Position numbers and translations under genes: made by a program. The notes under the pieces are model-generated. The model searched no databases and was not told the DNA's origin. It saw only the letters and a list, made by a program, of their open reading frames with translations. From Microthrixaceae bacterium (GTDB lineage: Bacteria > Actinomycetota > Acidimicrobiia > Acidimicrobiales > Microtrichaceae), in assembly GCA_023957995.1 (NCBI GenBank), contig JAMLGK010000002.1, positions 62,001 to 126,000 of the forward strand: a stretch of DNA of 64,000 nt. Reading direction: 5' to 3'. Each line of letters starts with the position of its first letter. The first letter of the stretch is position 1. Of the stretch, positions 1-8,723 are shown in pieces.

Positions 1-1056
1 ACGAGGGTTGCCACCGAGCGTCTCCGGAGCGACTTCTCCTCGGCCGAGGCGGACGCGTTCCCGCTGGTGCTTCCCAACGAGGTCTCCGACGGGGAGGTCG
101 ATGCATATGCCTCCGAGGTCTCCGCTCTGGACGGTGTGACCCGGGTGGATGCGCCCACCGGTCGCTATGTGGACGGTGCCAGGGTCCTTCCGACCGATGA
201 GATGCTGGCCGCCCAGCGCATCGACGGCGCGGTGCGCCTGCGGGTGGTTCCGGGGGTGGAGGCGATATCACCCCGGGGAGAGGAGCTCGTGGAGGACATC
301 CGCTCGGTGCAACCGCCGGGCGGGGAGTCGCTGCTGGGGGGTCGCAGCGCGAGCTTCGTCGACACCAAGGCCGCCATCGCACAGCGGTTGCCGTGGGCGC
401 TGGCGATGATCGTGGTGAGCACGCTCGTGCTGCTGTTCGCCATGTTCGGTTCGGTGCTCGTTCCGATCAAGGCCATCCTGCTCAACACCCTTTCTCTGTC
501 GGCAACCTTCGGGGCGATGGTCTGGGTCTTCCAATGGGGCCACGGATCCGGGCTTCTCGGGTTCACCCCCACCGGTCTGACCGATCTGACCACTCCCGTA
601 CTCATGTTCTGCATAGCGTTCGGACTCTCGATGGACTACGAGGTGTTCCTGCTGTCGCGCATCGCCGAGGAGCACCATCGGGGAGTGGACAACGAGACCG
701 CGGTGGCCATGGGTCTGCAGCGCACGGGCAGGATCGTGACCGCTGCCGCCGGTCTGTTGGCGGTCACCTTCCTCGCTTTCGCCACCTCGGGGATCACCTT
801 CATAAAGCTGTTCGGGCTGGGTCTGGCTCTGGCGGTGTTGATGGACGCCACCATCGTGCGGGCGCTGTTGGTCCCCGCATTCATGGGCCTGGCGGGGGAC
901 GCCAACTGGTGGGCACCCCGTTGGCTCCGCTCGGTGCACGACCGCTTCGGTCTCTCCGAGAGCGAGCCGGGTGCCTACGCTCCGGTCGACCCCGGTGCGG
1001 TGCCGGACGCCGACCCGGTGGAGGGCGACGAGAGGGTGCCCGCGGCCAGGTCGTAG
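1..1056 (+). CDS. MMPL/RND-family transporter, C-terminal part (5' truncated by window edge)
   Basis: The frame is open from the first base, so the N-terminal part lies outside the window. The 351 visible residues hold a short periplasmic-type region and then a block of hydrophobic helices, including one with the SMDYEVFLLSRI motif typical of MMPL proteins. A hydrophilic Asp/Pro-rich tail follows. MMPL proteins are proton-driven exporters of lipids and hydrophobic compounds in the actinobacterial membrane. The last 82 bp overlap the 3' end of the convergent ABC ATPase gene. The substrate cannot be told from this part. Confidence 0.88.
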   Translation, partial: TRVATERLRSDFSSAEADAFPLVLPNEVSDGEVDAYASEVSALDGVTRVDAPTGRYVDGARVLPTDEMLAAQRIDGAVRLRVVPGVEAISPRGEELVEDIRSVQPPGGESLLGGRSASFVDTKAAIAQRLPWALAMIVVSTLVLLFAMFGSVLVPIKAILLNTLSLSATFGAMVWVFQWGHGSGLLGFTPTGLTDLTTPVLMFCIAFGLSMDYEVFLLSRIAEEHHRGVDNETAVAMGLQRTGRIVTAAAGLLAVTFLAFATSGITFIKLFGLGLALAVLMDATIVRALLVPAFMGLAGDANWWAPRWLRSVHDRFGLSESEPGAYAPVDPGAVPDADPVEGDERVPAARS

Positions 1057-1688
1057 GCGCGGTCGAACAGGTCCCGGTGCGCCGGGTCATGGGTCACGAC
1101 CACGGCGGCGAGGTTGCGTCGCCGCGCCTCGGCGGTGATGAGCTCCATGATCTCGCGCCCCCGGTCGGGGTCCAGCGACGCCGTCGGCTCGTCGGCCAGC
1201 AGGATCGACGGTTCGTTCATCAGGGCGCGGGCCACCCCGACGCGTTGGCGTTCGCCACCGGAGAGCTTGCCCGGCAGGTTGTCCCGGCGGTCGCCCAGAC
1301 CGACGATCCCGAGCAGTGATCCGGCGCGTTCTCGGGCCGCCGCGTCGAGCGAACCGGAGATGTGGGCCACGAGTTCGAGCTGCTGGATCGCGCTCAGCGA
1401 TGGGAAGAGTTCGGCGCTCTGGTAGATGATTCCGATTAGGTCACGCCTGGCACGGGTGCGTTCACGCTCCGACATGGCGTTCGCATCCCGACCCTGCAGC
1501 GTCACCGTTCCCTGTTGGGGGCGCCGCAGCAGCCCGGCGATCGCCAGCAGGGTGGACTTGCCGGAGCCGGAGCGCCCCGAGACCGACACGACCTCGCCCG
1601 CTCCGACCTGTAGGTCCGCCCCCCGCAGGATGCTCAGGGTCGCTTCGCCGTCGGGGACCGTGACCGTGATGTCGTGCAGATCCAGCAT
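975..1688 (-). CDS. ABC transporter ATP-binding protein (MacB/LolD type)
   Basis: A 237-residue ATPase with all the expected motifs in order: Walker A GRSGSGKST, Q-loop region (YQSAELFPS), signature LSGGERQRV, Walker B ILLADEPT and an H-loop VVTHDP. The size and the FtsX-type partner place it with LolD/MacB/DevA exporters rather than importers. The ATG at 1686-1688 follows the permease stop codon by 2 bases, so the two are one operon and probably translationally coupled. A longer open frame extends upstream but only covers permease sequence. The Ser/Thr/Gly-rich C-terminus overlaps the end of the convergent MMPL gene. Confidence 0.93.
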   Translation of the reverse strand: MLDLHDITVTVPDGEATLSILRGADLQVGAGEVVSVSGRSGSGKSTLLAIAGLLRRPQQGTVTLQGRDANAMSERERTRARRDLIGIIYQSAELFPSLSAIQQLELVAHISGSLDAAARERAGSLLGIVGLGDRRDNLPGKLSGGERQRVGVARALMNEPSILLADEPTASLDPDRGREIMELITAEARRRNLAAVVVTHDPAHRDLFDRAYDLAAGTLSSPSTGSASGTAPGSTGA

Positions 1689-1690
1689 GG

Positions 1691-2794
1691 TCACACCCCC
1701 GATGTCAGCGAGATCGCCGGGTCGACCGAGATGATGCGTCGCAGGGCCACGAGGCTTCCCGCCATGCCGACCAGCCCGAGGACCAGCGCGGTGGCCACCA
1801 CCGACGACAGGGTCAGGCTGAACGGTGCTCCGTCGCCGAACAGCGATCCGACGCCCGCGGCGATCGCGGCGCCGGCCGACACCGACAGCACCAGCACGAC
1901 CGCCAACTGCCCGAGGGCGTCGCGCACGATGTAGCCCGACGATGCTCCCAGGGCCTTCAGGAGCCCGATCTGACGTGTGCGCTGGATCGTCCACACCGTG
2001 AAAAAGGCGCCCACCACAAGGGCTGATATGACCAACAGGAAGCCGCGGATCAGTGACATCGTTCCGCTCTCGGCACTGAAACCGGGGGATCCTGCGTAGG
2101 CCTCGCTCTTGGTGAACACCTCGGTGCCCGTCTGCGTGGCGGCGGAATCCAGGGCGGCCGGATCACCGGTGCTCAGGGCGATCGCCGAGAACCGTCCCTG
2201 GGAGCCGTCGCCGTAGACCACCTCTCGCCAGGTGTCGAGGCTCGTGAAGGCGATGGGTACGTGACCGTAGGTGCCTGCAAAGGTGAATCCGACCACCGGA
2301 AGGGTGGTGTCGGTCCCGACGATCGTGAACTCCTCGCCGAGGTCCACCTCGGTCTCGAGCTCGTCGCTCAGCACTAGCCCGCCTTCGATGGCGGCGGCGA
2401 CGTCGGTTCCATCCGGTGCCTCCGAGGACTGTGCCAGGAACCCGTTGCCGTCGACCCCGAACAGGGCCACGTCGATGGTCTCTCCCGATGCATCGGGTCC
2501 GGCTGGTCGGGCATTCACGAACGAGACGCCCACAGGTGTTGCGTCCACACCCTCGACGTCGAACGCCTCGAGCTGGTCCTCGGTCATCACCGAACGGCTG
2601 AACGAGGCGTGGGAGTTCTCGGCGAAGGCGAGATGGGTGATCGGAAGGGCACGCAGGCCCGAGATGCCGTCGTCGACGAGACCGTTGGCCAACCCGGCCA
2701 GCATCGTGGCCAGGAACGAGATGAGTCCGATGACCACCCCCACGAGCACGAAGCGGCCCTTGGTGGCCCTGAGATCACGCAACGCGAGGTACAT
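1691..2794 (-). CDS. ABC transporter permease, FtsX/MacB family
   Basis: A 367-residue membrane protein with FtsX-family topology. One N-terminal transmembrane helix (about residues 15-36) is followed by a roughly 200-residue extracytoplasmic domain, and then three C-terminal helices starting near residue 248. It resembles DevC-type permeases. It is first in a two-gene operon with the ATPase. The pair likely exports a substrate or acts mechanically on envelope components. No periplasmic adaptor gene is adjacent. Confidence 0.9.
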   Translation of the reverse strand: MYLALRDLRATKGRFVLVGVVIGLISFLATMLAGLANGLVDDGISGLRALPITHLAFAENSHASFSRSVMTEDQLEAFDVEGVDATPVGVSFVNARPAGPDASGETIDVALFGVDGNGFLAQSSEAPDGTDVAAAIEGGLVLSDELETEVDLGEEFTIVGTDTTLPVVGFTFAGTYGHVPIAFTSLDTWREVVYGDGSQGRFSAIALSTGDPAALDSAATQTGTEVFTKSEAYAGSPGFSAESGTMSLIRGFLLVISALVVGAFFTVWTIQRTRQIGLLKALGASSGYIVRDALGQLAVVLVLSVSAGAAIAAGVGSLFGDGAPFSLTLSSVVATALVLGLVGMAGSLVALRRIISVDPAISLTSGV

Positions 2795-2865
2795 CGGTGA
2801 GGTTCTACCAGTGCTCGCTGCCGGGTCCCAATGTGGCTCCGCTCCACCCGCGTGTCCGGCGGCGC

Positions 2866-2871
2866 TAGCGT
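2866..2871 (+). promoter_or_regulatory. -10-like element TAGCGT, leaderless start of carboxyltransferase gene
   Basis: TAGCGT ends 9 bases before the ATG at 2881. No Shine-Dalgarno sequence lies between, so transcription would start at or next to the start codon. Confidence 0.5.
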
Positions 2872-2880
2872 TCGCCGTCG

Positions 2881-4485
2881 ATGAGCTCAGTTCTCAACAG
2901 CAGGCTGGACGTGAACAGCGATGCCTTCCGGGCCAACCGCGATGCCATGACGGCGTTGTGGGAGGAGGTGGCCGCACAGCTGGCAGAACTCCCGGTGGTG
3001 GGTGGCCAGTCAAAGGTCGACCGCCACAGGCGACGCGGCAAGCTCCTGGTGCGAGAACGCATCGAGGCCCTGCTCGACCCCGATACCGCCTTTCTGGAGC
3101 TGATGCCGCTCGCAGCGGCCTGCACCGACGATCCGATCGGCGCGGGAACCGTCAACGGAATCGGGATCGTCAACGGTGTGGAATGCATGATCGGTGGCAC
3201 CGACATGACCGTCCGGGGCGGCTCGGCCAATCCCCACACCGTCGCAAAGGGCATGCGGGCCTTCGAGATCGCCCGGTCCAACCGCCTTCCGATGATCTCC
3301 TTGTCGGAGTCCGCCGGTGCCGATCTGCCCCGGCAGGCCGACATCTTCGTGCCCGGTGGGGCACAGTTCCGCAACCTGACGCGTCTTTCCGCCGAGGGGA
3401 TCCCGACGATCACCGTGGGCTTCGGCCCCGCGACCGCGGGCGGCGCCTACGCCCTGGGGATGAGCGACTACGTGGTGATGGTCAAGAACCGGGCATTCGC
3501 CTATCTGGGTGGGCCACCGCTGGTGAAGATGGCCATCGACGAGGACGTGGACGAGGAGACGCTCGGGGGCGCCGAGATGCATGCCACGACCTCCGGTCTG
3601 GCCGACTACCTGGCCACCGACGAGATGGATGCGATCCGCATCACGCGCGACATCGTCGAGCACCTCAACTGGCGCAAACTCGGCCCCGGTCCGTCGATGC
3701 CGGCGGATCCGCCGCTCTATGACCCCGACGAGCTGATCGGGTGTGCCTCGGCCGACGTTCGGGTGCCCTTCGAGGTGCGCGAGGTGCTCGCACGAACCCT
3801 CGACGGAAGTCGTTTCGAGGAGTTCAAACCCCTCTACGGCGACAAGCTCGTGTGCGGATGGGGGTCGATCTGTGGATTTCCGGTGGGAGTCCTGGCCAAC
3901 AACGGGATCCTGTTCTCCGAGGAGTCCGAGAAGGGTGCGCAGTTCATCCAGCTGTGCAACCGCACCGACACCCCGCTCGTGTTCGTGCAGAACATCACCG
4001 GGTTCATGGTCGGTACCGCAGCTGAGCAGGGTGGGATCATCAAGGACGGAGCCAAGCTGATCAACGCGGTCTCCAACTCGGGAGTTCCCCACTTCGTGCT
4101 CATGGTCGGAGCCAGCTACGGAGCCGGCAACTACGGCATGTCGGGTCGGGCGTACGACCCGAGGTTCATCTTCACCTGGCCCAATCACCGGATCGCGGTG
4201 ATGGGCCCCAAGCAGCTCGCCGGGGTCATGGGAATCATCGCCCGCAAGGCCGCTGCATCGAGGGGAACCGAGATCGACGAGGACACGCTCGCGGAGCAGA
4301 CCGGGATGCTCGAAGCGCTGGTGGAGTCACAGTCCACGGCGCTGTACGCCACCGGACGGATGTGGGACGACGGGATAATCCACCCGCGCGACACCCGCAC
4401 GGTGCTGGGAATGGCGATCTCGGCGTCGCACTCGAACGAGGTGTCGGGCACGGGGTCAGGGGAGTGGGGCGTATGGCGTCACTGA
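2881..4485 (+). CDS. Acyl-CoA carboxylase, carboxyltransferase (beta) subunit, MCC-like
   Basis: A 534-residue carboxyltransferase of the biotin-dependent acyl-CoA carboxylase family. It transfers the carboxyl group from biotin to an acyl-CoA. Both crotonase-fold halves are present, with oxyanion-hole glycines in GPATAGGAYALG and GASYGAGNYGMSG. The stretch AYLGGPPLVKMA is closer to methylcrotonyl- or geranyl-CoA carboxylase beta subunits than to propionyl-CoA ones, but substrate assignment is inference. The biotin carboxylase/BCCP subunit follows with a 13-base overlap, so the complete enzyme is encoded by the pair. Confidence 0.93.
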   Translation: MSSVLNSRLDVNSDAFRANRDAMTALWEEVAAQLAELPVVGGQSKVDRHRRRGKLLVRERIEALLDPDTAFLELMPLAAACTDDPIGAGTVNGIGIVNGVECMIGGTDMTVRGGSANPHTVAKGMRAFEIARSNRLPMISLSESAGADLPRQADIFVPGGAQFRNLTRLSAEGIPTITVGFGPATAGGAYALGMSDYVVMVKNRAFAYLGGPPLVKMAIDEDVDEETLGGAEMHATTSGLADYLATDEMDAIRITRDIVEHLNWRKLGPGPSMPADPPLYDPDELIGCASADVRVPFEVREVLARTLDGSRFEEFKPLYGDKLVCGWGSICGFPVGVLANNGILFSEESEKGAQFIQLCNRTDTPLVFVQNITGFMVGTAAEQGGIIKDGAKLINAVSNSGVPHFVLMVGASYGAGNYGMSGRAYDPRFIFTWPNHRIAVMGPKQLAGVMGIIARKAAASRGTEIDEDTLAEQTGMLEALVESQSTALYATGRMWDDGIIHPRDTRTVLGMAISASHSNEVSGTGSGEWGVWRH

Positions 4486-6533
4486 AGCGGTTGTTGATAG
4501 CCAACCGGGGTGAGATCGCGGTGCGGGTCGCACGCGCTGCCCACGCGATGGGCATGGAGGCGGTCGGGGTCTACTCCGAGGTCGATCGCACGGCACTGCA
4601 CACCGAGGTCATGGATTCGGCCGTGGCGCTCGGGGGCAGGACTGCAGCTGAGTCGTACCTGCGGGGCGACGCGGTCATCGAGGCGGCCCTTCGCACCGGT
4701 TGCGATGCGGTGCACCCGGGCTACGGATTCCTGGCCGAGAACGCGGAATTCGCCGCCGCGGTCGCCGCGGCCGGGCTCATCTGGGTGGGACCCACACCCG
4801 AACAGATAGAACTGCTGGGAGACAAGGTGGCGGCGAAGCGGGCGGCGGTGGATGCCGGCGTTCCGACCACCGAGGCGGTGGTGGTCACCGCGGATTCAGA
4901 TCCTCGGGATCTGCCTCTTCCGGCGATGGTCAAGGCTGCCGCCGGTGGTGGCGGACGCGGGATGCGGGTCGTGACCGACCGATCGGACTTCCGGTCGGTG
5001 GTGGCAGCGGCCACCCGGGAGGCCGAGGCGGCCTTCGGCGACGGAACCGTGTTCGTGGAACCACTCATCGAGTCCGGACGCCACGTCGAGGTGCAGATCC
5101 TCGGTGATCATCACGGCAACGTGGTGCATCTCGGGGAGCGCGACTGTTCGATCCAGCGTCGCCACCAGAAGGTGATCGAGGAGGCTCCATCGCCGGGAGT
5201 CGACGCGGCCACCCGCGAGAGGTTGTGTGACGGTGCGGTCGCCCTGGCCCGCGGAGTGGGGTACCGCGGTGCCGGCACCGTGGAGTACCTGGTGGGTGCC
5301 GACGGCACGATCGCATTTCTCGAGGTGAACACCAGACTGCAGGTGGAGCACCCCGTCACCGAGGCTGTCTGGGGTGTCGACCTGGTGGAGCTCCAGTTGC
5401 GGATCGCGGCCGGTGAGGAGCTGCCCTTCACCCAGGATGAGCTGTCTCCCGAGGGCCACGCGGTGGAGGCACGACTGGTGGCCGAGGACCCCGACGCGGG
5501 TTGGTTGCCGAGCACCGGTCGGATCACCTCGTTCCACATCGACACCGCGGGACCCATCCGGGTCGACACCGGGGTGGGGGTCGGGTCGGTGGTGTCCAGT
5601 GAATACGACTCCCTGCTCGCAAAGGTGATCAGCCACGACCGCTCCCGCGATGTTGCGGTGGGTCGGCTCGGACGTGCGTTGCGCACCGCGGAGATCGCGG
5701 GTGTCGCAACCAACGCAGCGACGCTGGCTGCGATATGCAGCGATGAGGCGTTCATCGGCGGCACCGTCGATACGGCCTACCTGGACGAGCACCCGGAGGT
5801 CGTCCACGGCGTGGGCGCCACCGGCGACGATCGCATCGCACATGCGTTGGCCGCTGTGTTCTGCCTGCACCGGACGAACCGCGGTGCGGATCACAATTGG
5901 GCCTTTGCCCCCTCCGGCTGGCGCAACGTGGCGACACAGGGTCAGCGACGCACCATGTCCAACGCCCGCGGAACCGATGCGTCGGACAGCATCCAGGTCG
6001 AATACGTCGTCCGGGATTCCGCCGCGGGATCGCTCACGGGTGCGACGGTGGCCGAGGTTCGCCTCGGACCGTTCCCCGAGCCCGACGACGAAGGCCTGCT
6101 CGGCCCCGACGATCGCAGGGTCGCCCGGGTCGTCGCAACGGTCTCCGAACCGGTCGGCCCGTCCGAGCGGCGGCAGGTCTCGCTCGAACTGGACGGAATC
6201 TCGCGCAGCTTCGCGGTGGAATCGGGAGCCCCGGGTGTGCTGGCGGTGTTCGGAACCAGCGGCAGCACGGCCTGGTTCCAACAGCCGAGCTTCGCGGAGC
6301 GTGAAGCCACCGAGGCAGCGAGCGCACCGGTGTCGCCCCTACCTGGTTCGGTCGTGTCGGTCCACGTCGCACCCGGGGACGAGGTCCACGACGGCGACCT
6401 CCTCGTGATCGTCGAGGCGATGAAGATGGAACACCGCATCGAGGCCCGGGCGACGCACACCGTTGCGGAGGTGCGGGTGTCCGCGGGCGACAAGGTCGAT
6501 GCCGGAACGGCGTTGGTCACCTTCGCCGACTGA
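4473..6533 (+). CDS. Acyl-CoA carboxylase alpha subunit (biotin carboxylase + BCCP)
   Basis: A 686-residue protein beginning with the biotin carboxylase signature LIANRGEIAVRV. An ATP-grasp loop (KAAAGGGGRGMRVV), the VEVQILGD and EVNTRLQVEHPVTE motifs, a middle linker domain and a C-terminal biotinyl domain follow. The biotinylated lysine is in EAMKME, near residue 651. It carboxylates its own biotin using ATP and bicarbonate, and the upstream beta subunit then carboxylates the acyl-CoA. I chose the ATG at 4473 because it starts at the conserved N-terminus and overlaps the upstream gene by 13 bases. Confidence 0.94.
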   Translation: MASLKRLLIANRGEIAVRVARAAHAMGMEAVGVYSEVDRTALHTEVMDSAVALGGRTAAESYLRGDAVIEAALRTGCDAVHPGYGFLAENAEFAAAVAAAGLIWVGPTPEQIELLGDKVAAKRAAVDAGVPTTEAVVVTADSDPRDLPLPAMVKAAAGGGGRGMRVVTDRSDFRSVVAAATREAEAAFGDGTVFVEPLIESGRHVEVQILGDHHGNVVHLGERDCSIQRRHQKVIEEAPSPGVDAATRERLCDGAVALARGVGYRGAGTVEYLVGADGTIAFLEVNTRLQVEHPVTEAVWGVDLVELQLRIAAGEELPFTQDELSPEGHAVEARLVAEDPDAGWLPSTGRITSFHIDTAGPIRVDTGVGVGSVVSSEYDSLLAKVISHDRSRDVAVGRLGRALRTAEIAGVATNAATLAAICSDEAFIGGTVDTAYLDEHPEVVHGVGATGDDRIAHALAAVFCLHRTNRGADHNWAFAPSGWRNVATQGQRRTMSNARGTDASDSIQVEYVVRDSAAGSLTGATVAEVRLGPFPEPDDEGLLGPDDRRVARVVATVSEPVGPSERRQVSLELDGISRSFAVESGAPGVLAVFGTSGSTAWFQQPSFAEREATEAASAPVSPLPGSVVSVHVAPGDEVHDGDLLVIVEAMKMEHRIEARATHTVAEVRVSAGDKVDAGTALVTFAD

Positions 6534-6554
6534 GCCGCTTCCCGGGCGCAGACG

Positions 6555-6598
6555 GAACAAGGGTGTGGCGCACCGTTGCGGTGAACCACACCCCTGTT
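6555..6598 (+). terminator. Bidirectional terminator between convergent genes
   Basis: A long two-part stem. GGGTGTGG (6561-6568) pairs perfectly with CCACACCC (6586-6593), and an inner stem CACCG/CGGTG closes a 3-base loop. Outer AACA/TGTT can add four pairs. It lies between the convergent carboxylase alpha and SHOCT-protein genes, where a terminator for both is expected. Confidence 0.75.
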
Positions 6599-6631
6599 GC
6601 TGCTGGCTCTGCCAGCTGCATTCCCGTGGAG

Positions 6632-7033
6632 TCAGCCGAGGGCCTTGGCCTTGAGGGCATCGAACTCGGCCTGGGTGATCGTGCCCGAGTCGAGGAGGTC
6701 CTTCGCCTTGGCTATCTGGTCGGCTGCAGCGCCTCCGCCGGTCTGGGTGACGACCTGCTGTGCGTAGTCCTGCACCTGTCGTTGTGCGTCGGCCTGGGCC
6801 TCCATGGCGCGTTCACCCATGCCGCTGCCGCGGACGATGAGGTAGACGAACGGTGCGATGAAGAAGAACACGAAGATCGCCAGGACCCACAGTGCCTTGG
6901 CCAGTCCGCTCAGATCCTTCGACCTGAAGAGGTCGCCGAAGATGCTGAACAGGATCATGAAATAGATCACCATGAAAAAGATCGTGAGCAGCGACCAGAG
7001 AACGGTTCCGTCGCCAATTTCTGCGAACAACAT
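6632..7033 (-). CDS. PLD-nuclease-N / SHOCT domain small membrane protein
   Basis: A 133-residue protein with two transmembrane helices (about residues 12-34 and 47-68), a short coiled linker and a C-terminal SHOCT domain (IAKAKDLLDSGTITQAEFDALKAKAL). Such proteins are common in actinobacterial membranes and their function is unknown; SHOCT is thought to be an oligomerisation or interaction motif. An AAGGAG Shine-Dalgarno sits 9 bases before the ATG, so this gene has a conventional leader, unlike many neighbours. Confidence 0.85.
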   Translation of the reverse strand: MLFAEIGDGTVLWSLLTIFFMVIYFMILFSIFGDLFRSKDLSGLAKALWVLAIFVFFFIAPFVYLIVRGSGMGERAMEAQADAQRQVQDYAQQVVTQTGGGAAADQIAKAKDLLDSGTITQAEFDALKAKALG

Positions 7034-7207
7034 TTTGATTACTCCTTGTTGGGGGCGCTGCCACGCTAGTTCACCGGCCGTCGACGGAACCCGAAGTGAG
7101 CTGGGTGATTGGACCAGCGATGCCTGGCTGTCGGTAGTCTCGGGTCCGCCAGCTCGGGCGACCGACGCGGCGGGTATGGGGCGCTACAGGAGCTCGGGGA
7201 GGCCCAG

Positions 7208-8692
7208 ATGGCAGATGTCGATGACGCCCGTTCGGTCGCGGACACCTTCGGTGACACCGGTCTGAGGGTTGGGTTCCGTGGTCCCTACGCGGAGGGCCCT
7301 CCTGCGGCCGACCTCGTGGTCCACTACCCACCGCTCGACAGGTTCGGCCCGCGAGAACTCCTGGGGTTCCTGGTCAACTCCGTTCTGTTGGTCTTCTTCG
7401 TCCTCAGGGGAGTGCTGCGCAAGCCGTTCCACTGGAGGCAGGGTTCGTGGCTGCGTTTCGCCTCCGAGGGCATGGTGGAGGGCTTCTTCGCAATGGGACC
7501 CACCTGGGTGAAGCTCGGCCAGGTGGTGGCCAGTTCGCCCGGGCTGTTCCCCGAGGACATGTCCGGGCCCGCGCAGCGCTGCCTGGCGGACGTGCCTCCC
7601 TTCGGGTTCGACCTCGTGGCGGAGACGATCCGCATCGACCTCGGTCACGAGCCCAACAGGTTGTTCCGCTCCATCGACCCCGAACCCCTCTCGGCCGCCT
7701 CGGTGGGCCAGGTGCACGCGGTCGTGTTGCCCGATGGGCGGGATGCCGTGCTCAAGCTCCTACGGCCCGGGATCGTCGATCGCATGAACCGCGACCTGCG
7801 TGTCTCCAATGCCATCGCGAAGCTTCTGATGCACACCAAGGTGGGTCGACGGGCCAATACCGTCGGGATGATCCGCGACCTCCATCGGGTGACCAACCAG
7901 GAACTGAACACGGCGCTCGAGGCCCACAGACAGGATCGGTTCCGGGCGAACCTGCACGTGTTCGACGACAACTGGAACGTGACCGCTCCGGAGGTGATCT
8001 GGGACTACTGCGGCCCGCACATGATCTGCATGGAGCGGGTCGTCGGCGTTCCCATGGACGATTTCGAGGCGCATGAGGCAATGGGGTTCGATGCCGAGTC
8101 GAACCTGCGCCGCGGAATGAAGGCATGGGTCGAGGCGATGACGATCCACGGGCCCTTCCACGGAGACCTCCACGCCGGGAACATCTGGGCCCTGCGCGAC
8201 GGGAGAGCGTGTTTTCTCGACTTCGGGATCATGGGCGAGTTCAGCCCGGAGTGGCGCCAGATGGTGCGCGACATCCTCTACACCTTCATGGTCGACCACG
8301 ACTTCGCCCGCATCGTGCGCGGGTACAAGAAGCTCGGCGTCATCAGGGGCGACCTCGGAGACGACGAGCAGCTGGGCGCCGTGTTGGCGATGGTGTTCGA
8401 ACCGATCATGGCGTCGCGCATGGAGGAGCTGCAGTTCGCGGATCTGTTCCAGCAGTCGCTCCAGCTGAGCGAACAGATGGGCGACATCTCCGCCCCCGAG
8501 GAGCTGGCGTTGCTCGGCAAGCAGTTCCTCTACTTCGAGCGCTACGTGAAGGGGATCGCGCCCGACTACCTGATGGTGCACGACCCGTTCCTCATCAAGA
8601 ACGTCTTCCCCGATGAGGCGGCCCGGCTGATGGCGGAGTTGCGGGCGACCAACCCGACGATGCCGGTGGATCCTGACGAGGTCACCGACTGA
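7208..8692 (+). CDS. ABC1/UbiB-family atypical kinase
   Basis: A 494-residue protein with the diagnostic ABC1/UbiB motifs: the KxGQ segment (WVKLGQVVASSPGLFPEDM), the alanine-rich nucleotide loop SAASVGQVH, a catalytic-loop equivalent FHGDLHAGN and FLDFG in place of DFG. A hydrophobic helix near residues 45-60 may anchor it. UbiB proteins support isoprenoid-quinone or lipid metabolism by ATPase activity; the bacterial substrate here is unknown. The ATG at 7208 was chosen because GGGGAGG lies 5 bases upstream. An in-frame TTG at 7109 would add residues without family similarity. Confidence 0.9.
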   Translation: MADVDDARSVADTFGDTGLRVGFRGPYAEGPPAADLVVHYPPLDRFGPRELLGFLVNSVLLVFFVLRGVLRKPFHWRQGSWLRFASEGMVEGFFAMGPTWVKLGQVVASSPGLFPEDMSGPAQRCLADVPPFGFDLVAETIRIDLGHEPNRLFRSIDPEPLSAASVGQVHAVVLPDGRDAVLKLLRPGIVDRMNRDLRVSNAIAKLLMHTKVGRRANTVGMIRDLHRVTNQELNTALEAHRQDRFRANLHVFDDNWNVTAPEVIWDYCGPHMICMERVVGVPMDDFEAHEAMGFDAESNLRRGMKAWVEAMTIHGPFHGDLHAGNIWALRDGRACFLDFGIMGEFSPEWRQMVRDILYTFMVDHDFARIVRGYKKLGVIRGDLGDDEQLGAVLAMVFEPIMASRMEELQFADLFQQSLQLSEQMGDISAPEELALLGKQFLYFERYVKGIAPDYLMVHDPFLIKNVFPDEAARLMAELRATNPTMPVDPDEVTD

Positions 8693-8706
8693 ACCTCTCG
8701 GGAGGT
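8693..8706 (+). terminator. Short hairpin between convergent genes
   Basis: ACCTC-TCGG-GAGGT forms a 5-bp stem with a UCGG tetraloop right after the kinase stop codon and 17 bases from the end of the convergent cyclase gene. There is no U-tract. It is a weak terminator candidate. Confidence 0.35.
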
Positions 8707-8723
8707 GCCGTCCTGCAGCTCCG

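Noticed and set aside
268-939. Minus-strand frame opposite the MMPL gene
   Set aside because: His/Gly/Arg-rich shadow of a clear membrane-protein gene.
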